A DNA stretch of 64,000 nucleotides from JBBRHQ01 sp963840235 (GTDB lineage: Bacteria > Actinomycetota > Thermoleophilia > Solirubrobacterales > 70-9). Below, one piece after another: positions 8,701 through 17,412 of the stretch. Position 1 is the first letter of the stretch. Each line of letters starts with the position of its first letter. The position numbers and the translations under genes were made by a program. The stretch is taken from positions 124,001-188,000 of the forward strand of contig CAWIYC010000001.1 of NCBI GenBank assembly GCA_963840235.1, in the 5' to 3' direction. The notes under the pieces were generated by a model. That model saw only the letters and a program-made list of their open reading frames with translations, was not told where the DNA came from and did not search any database.

Positions 8701-9981
8701 CTAGGGGAGCGGGATGCCCGGGGCGGGATGGTCGGGCAGCTCGGCCTCGCCCCTCGGGGCACCCGTGAGCATCCGGGTCTCGCGAGGAATTAGGGCGACC
8801 GCGGTGGCGAGGAAGGCGAGCACGCACCCGCCGAGGAAGACCTCGACCGCGCCGAGGGCATGGGCCAGCGGCCCGGCGAGCAGGTAGCCGAGCGGCAGCA
8901 GCCCGAGCGAGACCATCCAGTCATAGGAGGTAACCCGGGACAGCTTTTCGGGTGGGATGCGATCGGCCAGCGCGGTCAGCCACCAGACCTCGAACAGGGC
9001 GATGCCGAGGCCGGCGAAGGCGATCGCCGGGATCACGACCGCCAGAGTGACGCCGCCCGCGTAGAGCATCATCGCCGGCGGCCAGGCGAGGAGGAAGACC
9101 ATCCCCAACCGCATCGGGTAGCGCGGCTTCCAGCCGACTCCGATCAGCGATCCGATCACCAGCCCCGCCCCGAACGCCGCCGCGACTGCCCCGTAGATCG
9201 CGACGTCGTCGTACTGCTTGAGGGCGATCACCGGGCCGAGTACGTACCAGGGCGCGAGGGCGACGAAGAGCGAAACGGAGATCGACGCGAGCGTCACCCA
9301 TACCCAGGCGCGCGAGCGGACTTCGCGATAGCCCGCGCGCAACTCTGCGAGGACGCCGCGCCTCTCCGCGCCGGCCTCCTGTCCCCGGACCCTGGGTCGA
9401 ACCCGGGAGAGGAAGAGCGCGCTCAGCAGGAAGGTCGCGGCGTCGAGGGCGAAGGCCGCACCGGCGCCGATCCCGACGACCAGCGCCGCGGCCACGGCCG
9501 GCCCGGCGAACTCGGCGAAGCTGTTGAACATCGAGGTGACGGCATTCGCCTCCTGGATGTCGCTCTCCGGAACCGTCTGCGGCAGCAGCCCGCTGGCGGC
9601 GGGCCGGAAGAATGCCTCAGCGAATCCGAACGCCACCTCGATCGCGACGATCTGCCAGATCTCGACCTCGCCGGTGATGATCAGCACGGCGAGGAGGCCG
9701 TGGAGAGCGAAGCGGACGAGATCGGTGGCGATCATCAGGCGATGGCGCGGAAGCCGGTCTGCCCAAACCCCACCGATGAGGATGAAACCGACGAGCGGGA
9801 TCGCGTGGGCGGCGAGCACGAACCCGAGATCGGTGGCGCTGCCGGTGAGGTCGATGACGTAGAGGGCGAGGGCGACGGTGACGATGGCGTCCCCGAGCAC
9901 GCTTGCCGACTGGGCCAGCCAGAGGAAGCGGAAGTCGCGGTGGCGCAGGACCCGCATTGGTCGTCGCAGTCGTCTGATCAC
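8701..9981 (-). CDS. MFS transporter (enterobactin exporter-like, MFS_3 type)
   Basis: The 426-residue protein has about 12 hydrophobic segments. The opening LRHRDFRFLWLAQSASVLGD and the loop GGVWADRLPRHRLM are typical of the EntS/MFS_3 group, which exports siderophores, macrolides or other small molecules. The motif-A-like loop GVWADRLPRHR is intact. It converges on the decarboxylase with only 15 bases between stops. The GTG start is 35 bases from the divergent gene at 10017, so the two promoters must overlap. The substrate is unknown. Confidence 0.88.
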   Translation of the reverse strand: MIRRLRRPMRVLRHRDFRFLWLAQSASVLGDAIVTVALALYVIDLTGSATDLGFVLAAHAIPLVGFILIGGVWADRLPRHRLMIATDLVRFALHGLLAVLIITGEVEIWQIVAIEVAFGFAEAFFRPAASGLLPQTVPESDIQEANAVTSMFNSFAEFAGPAVAAALVVGIGAGAAFALDAATFLLSALFLSRVRPRVRGQEAGAERRGVLAELRAGYREVRSRAWVWVTLASISVSLFVALAPWYVLGPVIALKQYDDVAIYGAVAAAFGAGLVIGSLIGVGWKPRYPMRLGMVFLLAWPPAMMLYAGGVTLAVVIPAIAFAGLGIALFEVWWLTALADRIPPEKLSRVTSYDWMVSLGLLPLGYLLAGPLAHALGAVEVFLGGCVLAFLATAVALIPRETRMLTGAPRGEAELPDHPAPGIPLP

Positions 9982-10004
9982 GGCGACAGCTTGCCTCCTG
10001 GGGC

Positions 10005-10010
10005 TATCTT
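10005..10010 (+). promoter_or_regulatory. -10 box (TATCTT) for a probably leaderless transcript
   Basis: TATCTT fits the actinobacterial TANNNT -10 pattern and ends six bases before the GTG start at 10017, so transcription would begin at or next to the start codon. No convincing ribosome site exists in those six bases beyond GGGG. The whole divergent intergenic region is only 35 bases. Confidence 0.45.
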
Positions 10011-10016
10011 GGGGCG

Positions 10017-11396
10017 GTGCTCTTCCGCCAGATACTGCACGAGGACCTGGGCTGCGCCTCCTATCTCGTAGGCGATTCGGCCGCGGGCGTCGCCGCAGTC
10101 ATAGACCCGCAATGGGACATCGATCCCTACTTGCGGCTGAGCCGGCTGCACGGTGTCCGCATCGAGCACGTGCTCGAAACCCACAATCACGCCGACCACG
10201 TCTCCGGTCATGGTCGCCTCGCGCGCGCGACCGGGGCCTCGATCCATGTGCACGAACTGGCGGGGGCCGAATACCCGCATCAGACTTTCACCGACGGCTG
10301 GATCCTGCAGCTGGGAAAGGTGACGATCGAGGCGGTCGAGACCCCCGGCCACCGTCCCGAGCACACGTCCTTCGTCATCCGGGACAGCGGCCGCGGGGCC
10401 GAGCCCTGGGCGGTGCTGACCGGCGACTCCCTGTTCGTCGGCGACGTCGCCCGGCCCGACCTCGCGATTGACGCCGAGGAGGGCGCTACGCAGATCTTCC
10501 ACTCGCTGCACGAGCGGCTGTTCTCGCTCCCCGACAGCGTCGAGGTCTGGCCAGGGCATCTCGGTGGTTCGCTCTGCGGAAGCTCCGGCATCGACAAGAA
10601 GGCCTCCTCGACGATCGGATTCGAGCGCGAGCACAACCGCGCGCTCGGCTTCGCCACCGAGAAGGAGTTCGTAGCCGACTCGGTCGCCTCCCTGGGTGAG
10701 CGGCCACCGAATCTCGAGCACATCGTCTCGCTCAACCGCGGGCCCCTGATCGAGGAGCTGGGGACCCCGACGCCGCTGACCCCGCGCGCGGTCGAGGTCG
10801 CGATCGCCGAGGGCGCGCAGGTGATAGACGCACGCACGAACGAGCAGTTCGACGAGGCCCACATCCCCGGCGCCTACAGCGCTTCCGCCTACGACACCGG
10901 CTTCGGCACGAAGGTGGCCCGGATCGTCCCCGACGACGTCGAGCTGATCGTCGTCGCTGCCTCCGACGGCTATGAGATGGAAGCTGCCGAGCTGCTTTCC
11001 TCGGTCGGCCTGCGTGTCCGCGGCTTTCTCGAGGGGGGCATGACCTCGTGGCGCTCGGAGGAGCGCCCGGTCCAGCGGCTCGAGTTGATCGACCCCGACC
11101 AGCTCGCGCAGCGGCTCGCCGCCGGGGAGGGGCTGGTGGTCCTCGACGTCCGCGACCCCGACGAGTTCGCCGCCGGCCACATCCCCGGTTCGGTCCACAT
11201 CCCCTACGGCGAGCTGCGCTCGCGCGCGGGCGAGCTCTCCCACGACGTTCCGACCGCCGCCGTCTGCAGCGGGGGAAAGCGCAGCGGGCTCGCCGCCTCG
11301 ATCCTCCAGCGGGAGGGCTTCGCCGAGGTGATACACGTCGGCCACGGCGGGGTCGAAGTCTGGGCGGGCGGGGGCCACCCGCTCGAGCGGAGCTGA
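10017..11396 (+). CDS. MBL-fold hydrolase with two rhodanese domains (persulfide dioxygenase-like)
   Basis: Residues 1-240 form a metallo-beta-lactamase domain of the ETHE1/glyoxalase II type with the metal site THNHADH (about 55-61), the later GHRPEHT and the GDSLF segment. ETHE1 relatives oxidise glutathione persulfide. Two rhodanese domains follow (about 255-350 and 365-455). The first has VVAASDG where the catalytic Cys loop should be and is probably inactive. The second has CSGGKRS with Cys417 and should transfer sulfane sulfur. A role in sulfide or persulfide handling is likely. It is followed after nine bases by the flavoprotein at 11406. Confidence 0.88.
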   Translation: MLFRQILHEDLGCASYLVGDSAAGVAAVIDPQWDIDPYLRLSRLHGVRIEHVLETHNHADHVSGHGRLARATGASIHVHELAGAEYPHQTFTDGWILQLGKVTIEAVETPGHRPEHTSFVIRDSGRGAEPWAVLTGDSLFVGDVARPDLAIDAEEGATQIFHSLHERLFSLPDSVEVWPGHLGGSLCGSSGIDKKASSTIGFEREHNRALGFATEKEFVADSVASLGERPPNLEHIVSLNRGPLIEELGTPTPLTPRAVEVAIAEGAQVIDARTNEQFDEAHIPGAYSASAYDTGFGTKVARIVPDDVELIVVAASDGYEMEAAELLSSVGLRVRGFLEGGMTSWRSEERPVQRLELIDPDQLAQRLAAGEGLVVLDVRDPDEFAAGHIPGSVHIPYGELRSRAGELSHDVPTAAVCSGGKRSGLAASILQREGFAEVIHVGHGGVEVWAGGGHPLERS

Positions 11397-11405
11397 TCCG
11401 CCCGC

Positions 11406-12860
11406 GTGCCGGCGCGATCAACCGTGGCCGTCCTCGGTGGCGGGGCGAGCGGGACCCTGCTTGCCACCCAGCTGCTGCGGCGCATGCACCCGGAGGGGAT
11501 GCGGGTTGTGCTGGTCGAGCGCCGAGTCGAGATCGGACCCGGGCTCGCCTACTCGACCCCGTATCTCTTCCACCGCCTCAACGTCCCCGCCGGGCAGATG
11601 GGCTCGTTCCCCCGGGACCCGGGCCACTTCCTTCGCTGGGCGCGTCGCGACGACCCGGGGGTGGGGGCCGGCGACTTCCTCCCGCGCTCGCGCTACGGCG
11701 ACTACCTGGCTGAGGTGCTCGCGAACGCGGAGCGCCGGGCGCTCGCCGGGGCGGAGCTCGAGCGAACCCACGACGACGCGCTCGCGGTGCGCGTCGGCGA
11801 CGGCCCCCGCCCGCTCGCGGTCGAGCTGGCGTCCGGGCGCCGAATCGAGGCCGACAGGCTCGTCCTTGCGCTGGGCAACCCGCCCCCCTCGGTCCCCGGC
11901 GGCGGGGACGAGGACCTGCTGGGGTCGCCACGATTCCACCCCGACCCCTGGGATCCCGCGATCGCCGACCCGGCGGCGGCGGGCGAATCCGTGCTTCTGG
12001 TCGGCACCGGCCTGACAATGGTCGACGTCGCCCTCGTCCTCGCCGAGTCGGGCCCACCCGCCGAGATCCGCGCGATCTCCCGCAACGGGCTCCTGCCGCG
12101 CTCGCACCTCGCCGGCGGCCCACGGCCCGATGGAACCTTCGACCTGCCACCGGGCAACTTCACCCTCGACGAGCTGATCGCGGCGGTCGAGTCGAAGATC
12201 GCCTCGGTGGAGGCGGCGGGGGGTGATTGGAGGACTGTGATCGACTCGCTGCGCCCGGTGACGAACCGGATCTGGCGACGGCTGGGCGAGGAGGACCGCC
12301 GCCGGTTCGTTCGCGAGGTGGCTCGCCACTGGGAGGTCCGCCGCCACCGGATGGCACCCGAGGTCGCGGCGATGCTCGAGGGCCTGATCTCCTCCGGGCG
12401 CCTGCGGGTCGAGCGGGGCGAGATCGAGAGGATCCGCCCCGAGCCGGAGGGCGTGGTCGTCTCGGTCCGCGACCCCGATTCCGGCGAGGCGGCCGAGCGG
12501 CGCTTCGACCGCGTCGTCAACTGCACCGGTCCGGCCCAGGATCTGAGCCGGACCGGGGAGCCGCTGGTCGAGTCGCTGCTGGATACCGGCGAGGTCCGCC
12601 CGGGCCCCTACCGGCTCGGCCTCGACCACGACTCGCGCGGGGCGATGATTACCCGGTCGGGCGAGGTCTCCCGCCTGATATTCGGGATCGGCCCGGTGCG
12701 CAAGGGCAGGCTCTGGGAGACGACCGCGATCCCTGAGATCCGCGAGCAGGCGCTGGAGCTCGCCGACCTTCTCACCGCCGATCTCTCGAAGGTCTCTACC
12801 CCCGACTCGAGTTTGAGGCAAGCTCGTGTCGGACCCGGCTGCGGTTCTCGCCGTAGCTGA
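11406..12860 (+). CDS. FAD/NAD(P)-binding oxidoreductase (NAD_binding_9 type)
   Basis: This 484-residue flavoprotein begins with a dinucleotide-binding fold, VAVLGGGASGTLLATQL, followed by LAYSTPYLFHRLNVPAGQMG, which is typical of the NAD_binding_9 family, whose members mostly have no defined reaction. A second Rossmann-like motif, LLVGTGLTMVDVAL, lies near residue 200. The start is GTG, nine bases after the MBL/rhodanese gene, so the two probably form an operon; a link to sulfur redox chemistry is an inference. Its last 65 bases overlap the 3' end of the convergent gene at 12796. Confidence 0.8.
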   Translation: MPARSTVAVLGGGASGTLLATQLLRRMHPEGMRVVLVERRVEIGPGLAYSTPYLFHRLNVPAGQMGSFPRDPGHFLRWARRDDPGVGAGDFLPRSRYGDYLAEVLANAERRALAGAELERTHDDALAVRVGDGPRPLAVELASGRRIEADRLVLALGNPPPSVPGGGDEDLLGSPRFHPDPWDPAIADPAAAGESVLLVGTGLTMVDVALVLAESGPPAEIRAISRNGLLPRSHLAGGPRPDGTFDLPPGNFTLDELIAAVESKIASVEAAGGDWRTVIDSLRPVTNRIWRRLGEEDRRRFVREVARHWEVRRHRMAPEVAAMLEGLISSGRLRVERGEIERIRPEPEGVVVSVRDPDSGEAAERRFDRVVNCTGPAQDLSRTGEPLVESLLDTGEVRPGPYRLGLDHDSRGAMITRSGEVSRLIFGIGPVRKGRLWETTAIPEIREQALELADLLTADLSKVSTPDSSLRQARVGPGCGSRRS

Positions 12861-13989
12861 TCGTCTCGTAGACGATCATCGCCCAGATCGTCACCGTGAC
12901 ACCGGCCAGTGCGGCAAGCGCCGGGACCCCGGTCGCGGCCGGGGTCGCGAGGAGGAGGAGGAGGCCGAGGATCAGCCGCTGCCGGTTGATCGTGTGGATG
13001 TGGCGGTAGCGGAGGGCGACATGGGCGAGCAGGTAGATCCCCAGTCCGCCCAGCAGCGCGAAGGCGGGCACCGACTCGAGGTGATGGTCCACGTGGCCGA
13101 TTGTCTTCTTCAGCCCGAGGGCGACGAGGACGATGCCTGCGACCATCGGGAAGTGAAGCAACGAGTAGGAGTCGCGGGCCATCTCGTTCTGCTCGCGGCC
13201 GACAGGAGCCTCTTCGAGCCGCCGCGCCGCGACCAGGGCGACGATGTCGAAGTAGGCCCACCACATCGCCGCGGTCAGCGCGATCCCGAGCACGGCGGCG
13301 GAGATCACCCCGGCATCGAGGGTGCCCTCGATGCCGGCGCCGATGGCGACGATCGACTCGCCGAGGGCGATGATGATGATCAGGCCATGGCGCTCGGCAA
13401 AGTGGCGGGGGACAAGCTTCCACCCCTCCGAGCCGAAGAGATAGGGCCCGCCCATGTCGAGCAGAATCGCCAGCAGCCACACCGAGCCCTGGGCGATGCC
13501 GTCGAGAAGGGAGGCGACCACGAGCAGCCCGACGCCGATCGCGCTGCTGATTGCCAGCCCGACCACCGAGCTTCGGAGGCTGGGATCGTCCCGGCTGGCG
13601 AGGAGGAAGAGGGCGATCTGACCGGCCCGGACGACCCCGTATGCGACCGCGAAGGTCAGCGCCAGATCGTCGAACGCCTCGGGCACGCATATCGAAGCGA
13701 CGAGCAGCCCCGCCATCGCCCCGAACATTGCGATCCGGACCGCTCCCTCCTCGGGGTCGACGACGCTTGTGAGCCAGGCGTATCCAACCCAGGCCCACCA
13801 CAGCACGCTGAGTACGAGCAGCCCCTGGGCGACACCGGACCAGGTCGGGTCGTGCGCCATCAGAGCCGTGCATTGCGTGATCGCGAGGACGAAGACGAGG
13901 TCGAAGAAGAGCTCCAGCGGGGTGACCTGCTCGCCGTCGCGAAGGGCTGCGCTCAGGCGAGGGCGGTTGGATGTCGTTGCCGTCTCCAT
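12796..13989 (-). CDS. low temperature requirement protein A (LtrA) family membrane protein
   Basis: The 397-residue product has about 11-12 hydrophobic segments. The N-terminal VTPLELFFDLVFVLAITQ is the LtrA signature, supported by RHGLIIIIALGESIVAIGAG in the middle. LtrA was named for a Listeria mutant with a low-temperature growth defect; the molecular function is unknown. I place the start at the ATG at 13989 because it gives MET followed by a short polar leader before the signature. The upstream open frame is not membrane-like. The 3' end overlaps the opposite flavoprotein gene by 65 bases. Confidence 0.88.
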   Translation of the reverse strand: METATTSNRPRLSAALRDGEQVTPLELFFDLVFVLAITQCTALMAHDPTWSGVAQGLLVLSVLWWAWVGYAWLTSVVDPEEGAVRIAMFGAMAGLLVASICVPEAFDDLALTFAVAYGVVRAGQIALFLLASRDDPSLRSSVVGLAISSAIGVGLLVVASLLDGIAQGSVWLLAILLDMGGPYLFGSEGWKLVPRHFAERHGLIIIIALGESIVAIGAGIEGTLDAGVISAAVLGIALTAAMWWAYFDIVALVAARRLEEAPVGREQNEMARDSYSLLHFPMVAGIVLVALGLKKTIGHVDHHLESVPAFALLGGLGIYLLAHVALRYRHIHTINRQRLILGLLLLLATPAATGVPALAALAGVTVTIWAMIVYETISYGENRSRVRHELASNSSRG

Positions 13990-14059
13990 CGCGCACCTAT
14001 CCTCGCAAGTCGCCTCGCCCGGGGCTAAAGGGGCTTGCCCGTGTGCCGATATCCGCACA

Positions 14060-14977
14060 ATGAACTTCTCCCGATCCACCCCCCCGATCCCTTTCCTGCT
14101 GGTCGCCTCGGCGCTGGCGCTGCTCGCGGCTCCAGCTTCCGCGGCGTCCGCCCACGCCCCGATCGTCGCGGCCAAGGCCAGCGCCACCGTCTCCGGGGCC
14201 TCGGGGACGATCGGCACTGCCAGGGCGAAGTGCCCCGCCGGCACGTCGGTGGTCTCGGGCGGCGTCCACACCTACGCGAGCATCGACCTCAACGGCAGCG
14301 ACACCCAGGTTCTCATTCCCTTTGTCTCACGCCGCAGTGGCCCCCGGGCCTGGATCGTCTCGGTCTACAGCGTCGGCCAGCCGATCCTCACCTCGAAGCG
14401 GTTCACCGCGATCGCCTACTGCCGCAGGGGACTCGGTCACCTCGTCGCCAGGAGCAGGCGCGGATCGGTCTCGATCGGCCAGAGTCCCATCTTTCCGATG
14501 AAGGGCGTTGCAGCGAGCTGTCCCCAGGGCACCCGACCCGTATCCGGCGGTTTCGCGATCCGGCTCAGCCCCGCTGATCTTGCCGCCATGGCCGCCAACG
14601 ATGGCGGCCCCGCCGCGCTCGTCTTCGGCTCGCGTGTCGTCGGCGCAGCCTGGGAGGTGACGGTCGGCAAGTTCTCGAACGGGCGTACCGTGTTCCGGTC
14701 GCTCGCCTACTGCAGCGCCCAAACGCGGAAGATCAGGTCCAAGGTCCGCTTCCTGCGCGGGGCCGGGCAGCTTCGCGACCTGGCGACGCCCGCCTGCCCC
14801 CGCGGCACCCTGGCGATCTCCGCCGGGTTCTATGCACCGCTGACTTTCAGATCAAACGACGTCGGCGCGACGATCCCGCTCGAGACGAGCCGCATGAGCC
14901 GCAAGCGCTGGAAGATAGGTGCGGTGCCGCTCAGCTCGGCTCCGAGCCGCTCGACCGCATATACCTACTGCGGATAG
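14060..14977 (+). CDS. secreted protein with a triplicated Cys-containing repeat
   Basis: The 305-residue product starts with a signal peptide (about residues 1-30, ending in ASAAS). The mature part is three copies of a domain of about 90 residues. Each opens with CPxGTxxxSxG (Cys58, Cys154, Cys246) and closes with a Tyr-Cys strand (Cys121, Cys218, Cys304), so each copy has one cysteine pair 58-64 residues apart, probably a disulfide. This points to tandem extracellular beta domains. I do not recognise the family. The ATG at 14060 is the first that gives a signal peptide. Confidence 0.7.
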   Translation: MNFSRSTPPIPFLLVASALALLAAPASAASAHAPIVAAKASATVSGASGTIGTARAKCPAGTSVVSGGVHTYASIDLNGSDTQVLIPFVSRRSGPRAWIVSVYSVGQPILTSKRFTAIAYCRRGLGHLVARSRRGSVSIGQSPIFPMKGVAASCPQGTRPVSGGFAIRLSPADLAAMAANDGGPAALVFGSRVVGAAWEVTVGKFSNGRTVFRSLAYCSAQTRKIRSKVRFLRGAGQLRDLATPACPRGTLAISAGFYAPLTFRSNDVGATIPLETSRMSRKRWKIGAVPLSSAPSRSTAYTYCG

Positions 14978-14992
14978 GGACGGCCGGGCCGG

Positions 14993-16534
14993 CTAGCTGC
15001 CCTGAGTCGGGTCCTCGACGACTTCCATCTTGCCCCCGGGAAGGGCGAGCAGGGAGATGACGAAGCAGACGGCCATCACTGCGGCCATCGCATAGAAGAT
15101 CGTCCGCGAGGAGAGGGCGTAGCTGTGCTGGACGGCGTGGAGGAACTCGTCGGCCTTCTTCCCGCCCCGCGCCGCGAGGTTGCCGCCGTCGCCGGCATGG
15201 CCGAGGGACTCGGCGATCGCATCGGACTTCGCCTTCGGCAGACCGAGCTCTCCGAGCGAGGTCTCGAGGTTCGACCTGTTCTCGGTGATCAGGACCGTCC
15301 CCAGCACCGCCAGGCCGAGGCTGGAGCCGAAGTTCCGCACCGTCTGGGTGATCCCGGTGGCCTCGCCGTAGCTGCTGCGCGGGGCCCTGTTGACCGCGTC
15401 GGTGTTCGCCGGGCCGAGCACCAGGCCGACCCCGGCTCCGGCGATGACGATGTAGACCCACTGGTCGTCGTAGTTGAGGCCGGGGAGCTTGCGGGCCCAG
15501 AGGTAGAAGCCGACGGCGGCGATCGCCGAGCCGGCTACGACCGCCGGCCTGGCGCCACGCTCGTCGAGGATTCGCCCGCCGACCTGCGCCGCGATCGCGA
15601 ACCCGGCGAAGAAAGTCAGCAGGTAGAGGCCGGCGTTGGAGGCGCTGTCGCCGAGGGAGATCTGGGCGTAGGTGCTGGCGAAGAAGAAGAGGGGTACGAA
15701 GCAGATCATCAAGAGGAAGAGGACGACGTTCTGCATTGCGAAGCGGCGGTCCTCGAAGATCCGCATCCGCAGCAGCGGTTCGGGGATGCGCAACTCGAAG
15801 CGGACGAAGTAGGCGAGTATGGCGAGCCCGGCGACGATGCAGCCGATGGTGGCGCCGCTGTCCCAACCCCAGACGCTTGCCTGCTGCAGGCCGAGCACGG
15901 CGATCCCCATCCCGGCGGCGATCAGGACGGCGCCGCGGTAGTCGATCGGGGCCGGGTGCTTGTCGTTCTCGGGCTTGGAGATGGCGATCAGCACGAGGGC
16001 GATGATCGCGACCGGGATGTTGACCCAGAAGATCGCCCTCCACGTCCACTCGGTCAGATAGCCGCCTGCGATCGGGCCGATCGAGGTCAGCCCTCCCGCG
16101 ATCCCGAAGAAGATCGCCATCGCCTTGCCGCGGTCCTCGAGCGGATAGGAGGCGATCACTATCGCCAGTGCAGCTGGGAACATCAGCGCCGCGCCGGCGC
16201 CCTGGATCACCCGGAAGGTGATGATCCAGGCCTCGCCGATGGCGCCCGTGGGCGTCGCCCCGCAGAGGGCCGAGGCGGTGGCGAAGACGATCACCCCGAT
16301 CACGACCATCGTGCGGTGCCCGGCGATGTCGGCGAGACGGCCGCCGAACGCGAACAGGGCCGAGAGCGAGAGCAGGTAGCCGTTGATGATCCACTGCACC
16401 CCTGTCGCCGAGAGCGAGAGGTCGTCCTGAAGCTGGGGCGCGGCGATGGCGACGATCGTCTGGTCGATGAACGTCATCGCCACGGCAAAGATCATCGCCG
16501 CGAGGACGAGACCCTTGTTCGCGGGGCGCGCCAC
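14993..16534 (-). CDS. DHA2-family MFS drug:proton antiporter (14 TM)
   Basis: The 513-residue protein is the length of 14-TM EmrB/QacA exporters. Motifs seen are FIDQTIVAIAAP in TM1, GRLADIAGHR in loop 2-3, FRVIQGAGAALMFP in TM4 and PIAGGYL in TM5 (the antiporter motif region). Between TM13 and TM14 there is an extended polar loop (about 440-480). Such proteins export hydrophobic cations or antibiotics. The start is GTG with the box TAGGGT nine bases upstream. No adjacent regulator is present. Confidence 0.92.
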   Translation of the reverse strand: MARPANKGLVLAAMIFAVAMTFIDQTIVAIAAPQLQDDLSLSATGVQWIINGYLLSLSALFAFGGRLADIAGHRTMVVIGVIVFATASALCGATPTGAIGEAWIITFRVIQGAGAALMFPAALAIVIASYPLEDRGKAMAIFFGIAGGLTSIGPIAGGYLTEWTWRAIFWVNIPVAIIALVLIAISKPENDKHPAPIDYRGAVLIAAGMGIAVLGLQQASVWGWDSGATIGCIVAGLAILAYFVRFELRIPEPLLRMRIFEDRRFAMQNVVLFLLMICFVPLFFFASTYAQISLGDSASNAGLYLLTFFAGFAIAAQVGGRILDERGARPAVVAGSAIAAVGFYLWARKLPGLNYDDQWVYIVIAGAGVGLVLGPANTDAVNRAPRSSYGEATGITQTVRNFGSSLGLAVLGTVLITENRSNLETSLGELGLPKAKSDAIAESLGHAGDGGNLAARGGKKADEFLHAVQHSYALSSRTIFYAMAAVMAVCFVISLLALPGGKMEVVEDPTQGS

Positions 16535-16575
16535 GGAGAGACCACCCTAGTACCGCGCCCGGAGCGACTCGATGT

Positions 16576-17042
16576 ATGTTGGATCGCTTGACGGCGAGTG
16601 ATCCCGGGGTGGCGGCGCAGATGCGGAGGGTGGAGGTTGACGGCCTCGAGCTCGCCTATCGCGAGTTGGGCCAGGGCCCCCCGTCCTGCTCCTCCACGGC
16701 TGGCCGACCTCCTCCTACCTCTGGCGGGGCGTGATGCCGCCGATCGCCGCGGCGAACCGCGTCGTCGCGCTCGACCTCCCGGGCTTCGGCGGCTCCTCGA
16801 AGCCGCTCGACGCGAGTTACGACTTCGGGTTCTTCGGCAGGGCCCTCGAGGGCTTCCTCGATGCGCTGGGGATCGAGCGGCTCGGGCTCGCCGTACACGA
16901 CCTCGGCGGTCCGGTCGGCCTGTACTGGGCCCTGCCGCAGGCGGCCGTCACAGCGCTGCCCGGCTGCGGCCACTTCTGCCAGGAGGAGGCGCCGGAGCAG
17001 ATCGGGGAGCTGCTGGCGGAGTTCTTCGCCCCGGGGGATTGA
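16576..17042 (+). pseudogene. decayed alpha/beta-hydrolase (haloalkane dehalogenase-like)
   Basis: Two lesions are visible. The N-terminal frame (VEVDGLELAYRELGQGPP) runs into a six-C run at 16677-16682 and must lose one base to continue as VLLLHGWPTSSYLW, the oxyanion-hole strand of alpha/beta-hydrolases. The continuing frame has the nucleophile elbow HDLGGPVG, with Asp as in haloalkane dehalogenases, then jumps after GLYWALPQ straight to the C-terminal ALPGCGHFCQEEAP. About 120 residues with the cap and the catalytic acid are missing. The start is uncertain (ATG 16576, GTG 16609 or ATG 16621). The C-run could be a sequencing error, but the deletion would remain. Confidence 0.75.
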
Positions 17043-17395
17043 TGGCGAAGCGGCGAAGGCCCCGCCGCGAGCGGCGACGTGCCGCGACCGTGGATTACGT
17101 CGACCCCGAGGGGAACGTTCTCACGCTGCGTGAGACGCTGAGCGTGGCGACGATCGCCAAGATCCGCGAGGCCCCTCAGAGCGCCGGCGCCTCGGCCGAG
17201 GACGCATGGCGACGGCGCACCGAGATTCTGTTCGAGCGCCTGGCGGTGCGCTGGGAGATAGCCGGGCTGCCGCTCGACGACCAGGCGATGCTGCTCGGTC
17301 GCTATCGCATGGCCGACGCCGACACCCAGCGCTGGGTGCGGGAGACGATCGGCGCCCATGTGGAGCGGTACCTCCCCGAGCTTGCCGGCGACTAG
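17042..17395 (+). CDS. conserved hypothetical small protein
   Basis: This 117-residue product starts at an ATG whose A is the last base of the pseudogene's TGA, so it was probably translationally coupled to the intact hydrolase. The N-terminus is strongly basic (KRRRPRRERRR) and is followed by VDYVDPEGNVLTLRETLS and a helical, acidic C-terminal half. It has no signal peptide or membrane segment. I recognise no family. The third-position GC bias and clean end support coding. With its partner broken, its expression may now depend on readthrough. Confidence 0.6.
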   Translation: MAKRRRPRRERRRAATVDYVDPEGNVLTLRETLSVATIAKIREAPQSAGASAEDAWRRRTEILFERLAVRWEIAGLPLDDQAMLLGRYRMADADTQRWVRETIGAHVERYLPELAGD

Positions 17396-17412
17396 CCGGC
17401 CCTGCCGAGGGG

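Noticed and set aside
15125..16591. A 488-codon plus-strand frame
   Set aside because: It is antisense to the 14-TM exporter; the peptide is Asp/Arg/Gly-rich with no domain.
16677..16682. Treating the hydrolase frameshift as only a sequencing error
   Set aside because: An error in the six-C run is possible, but the separate loss of about 120 core residues would still leave the gene broken.
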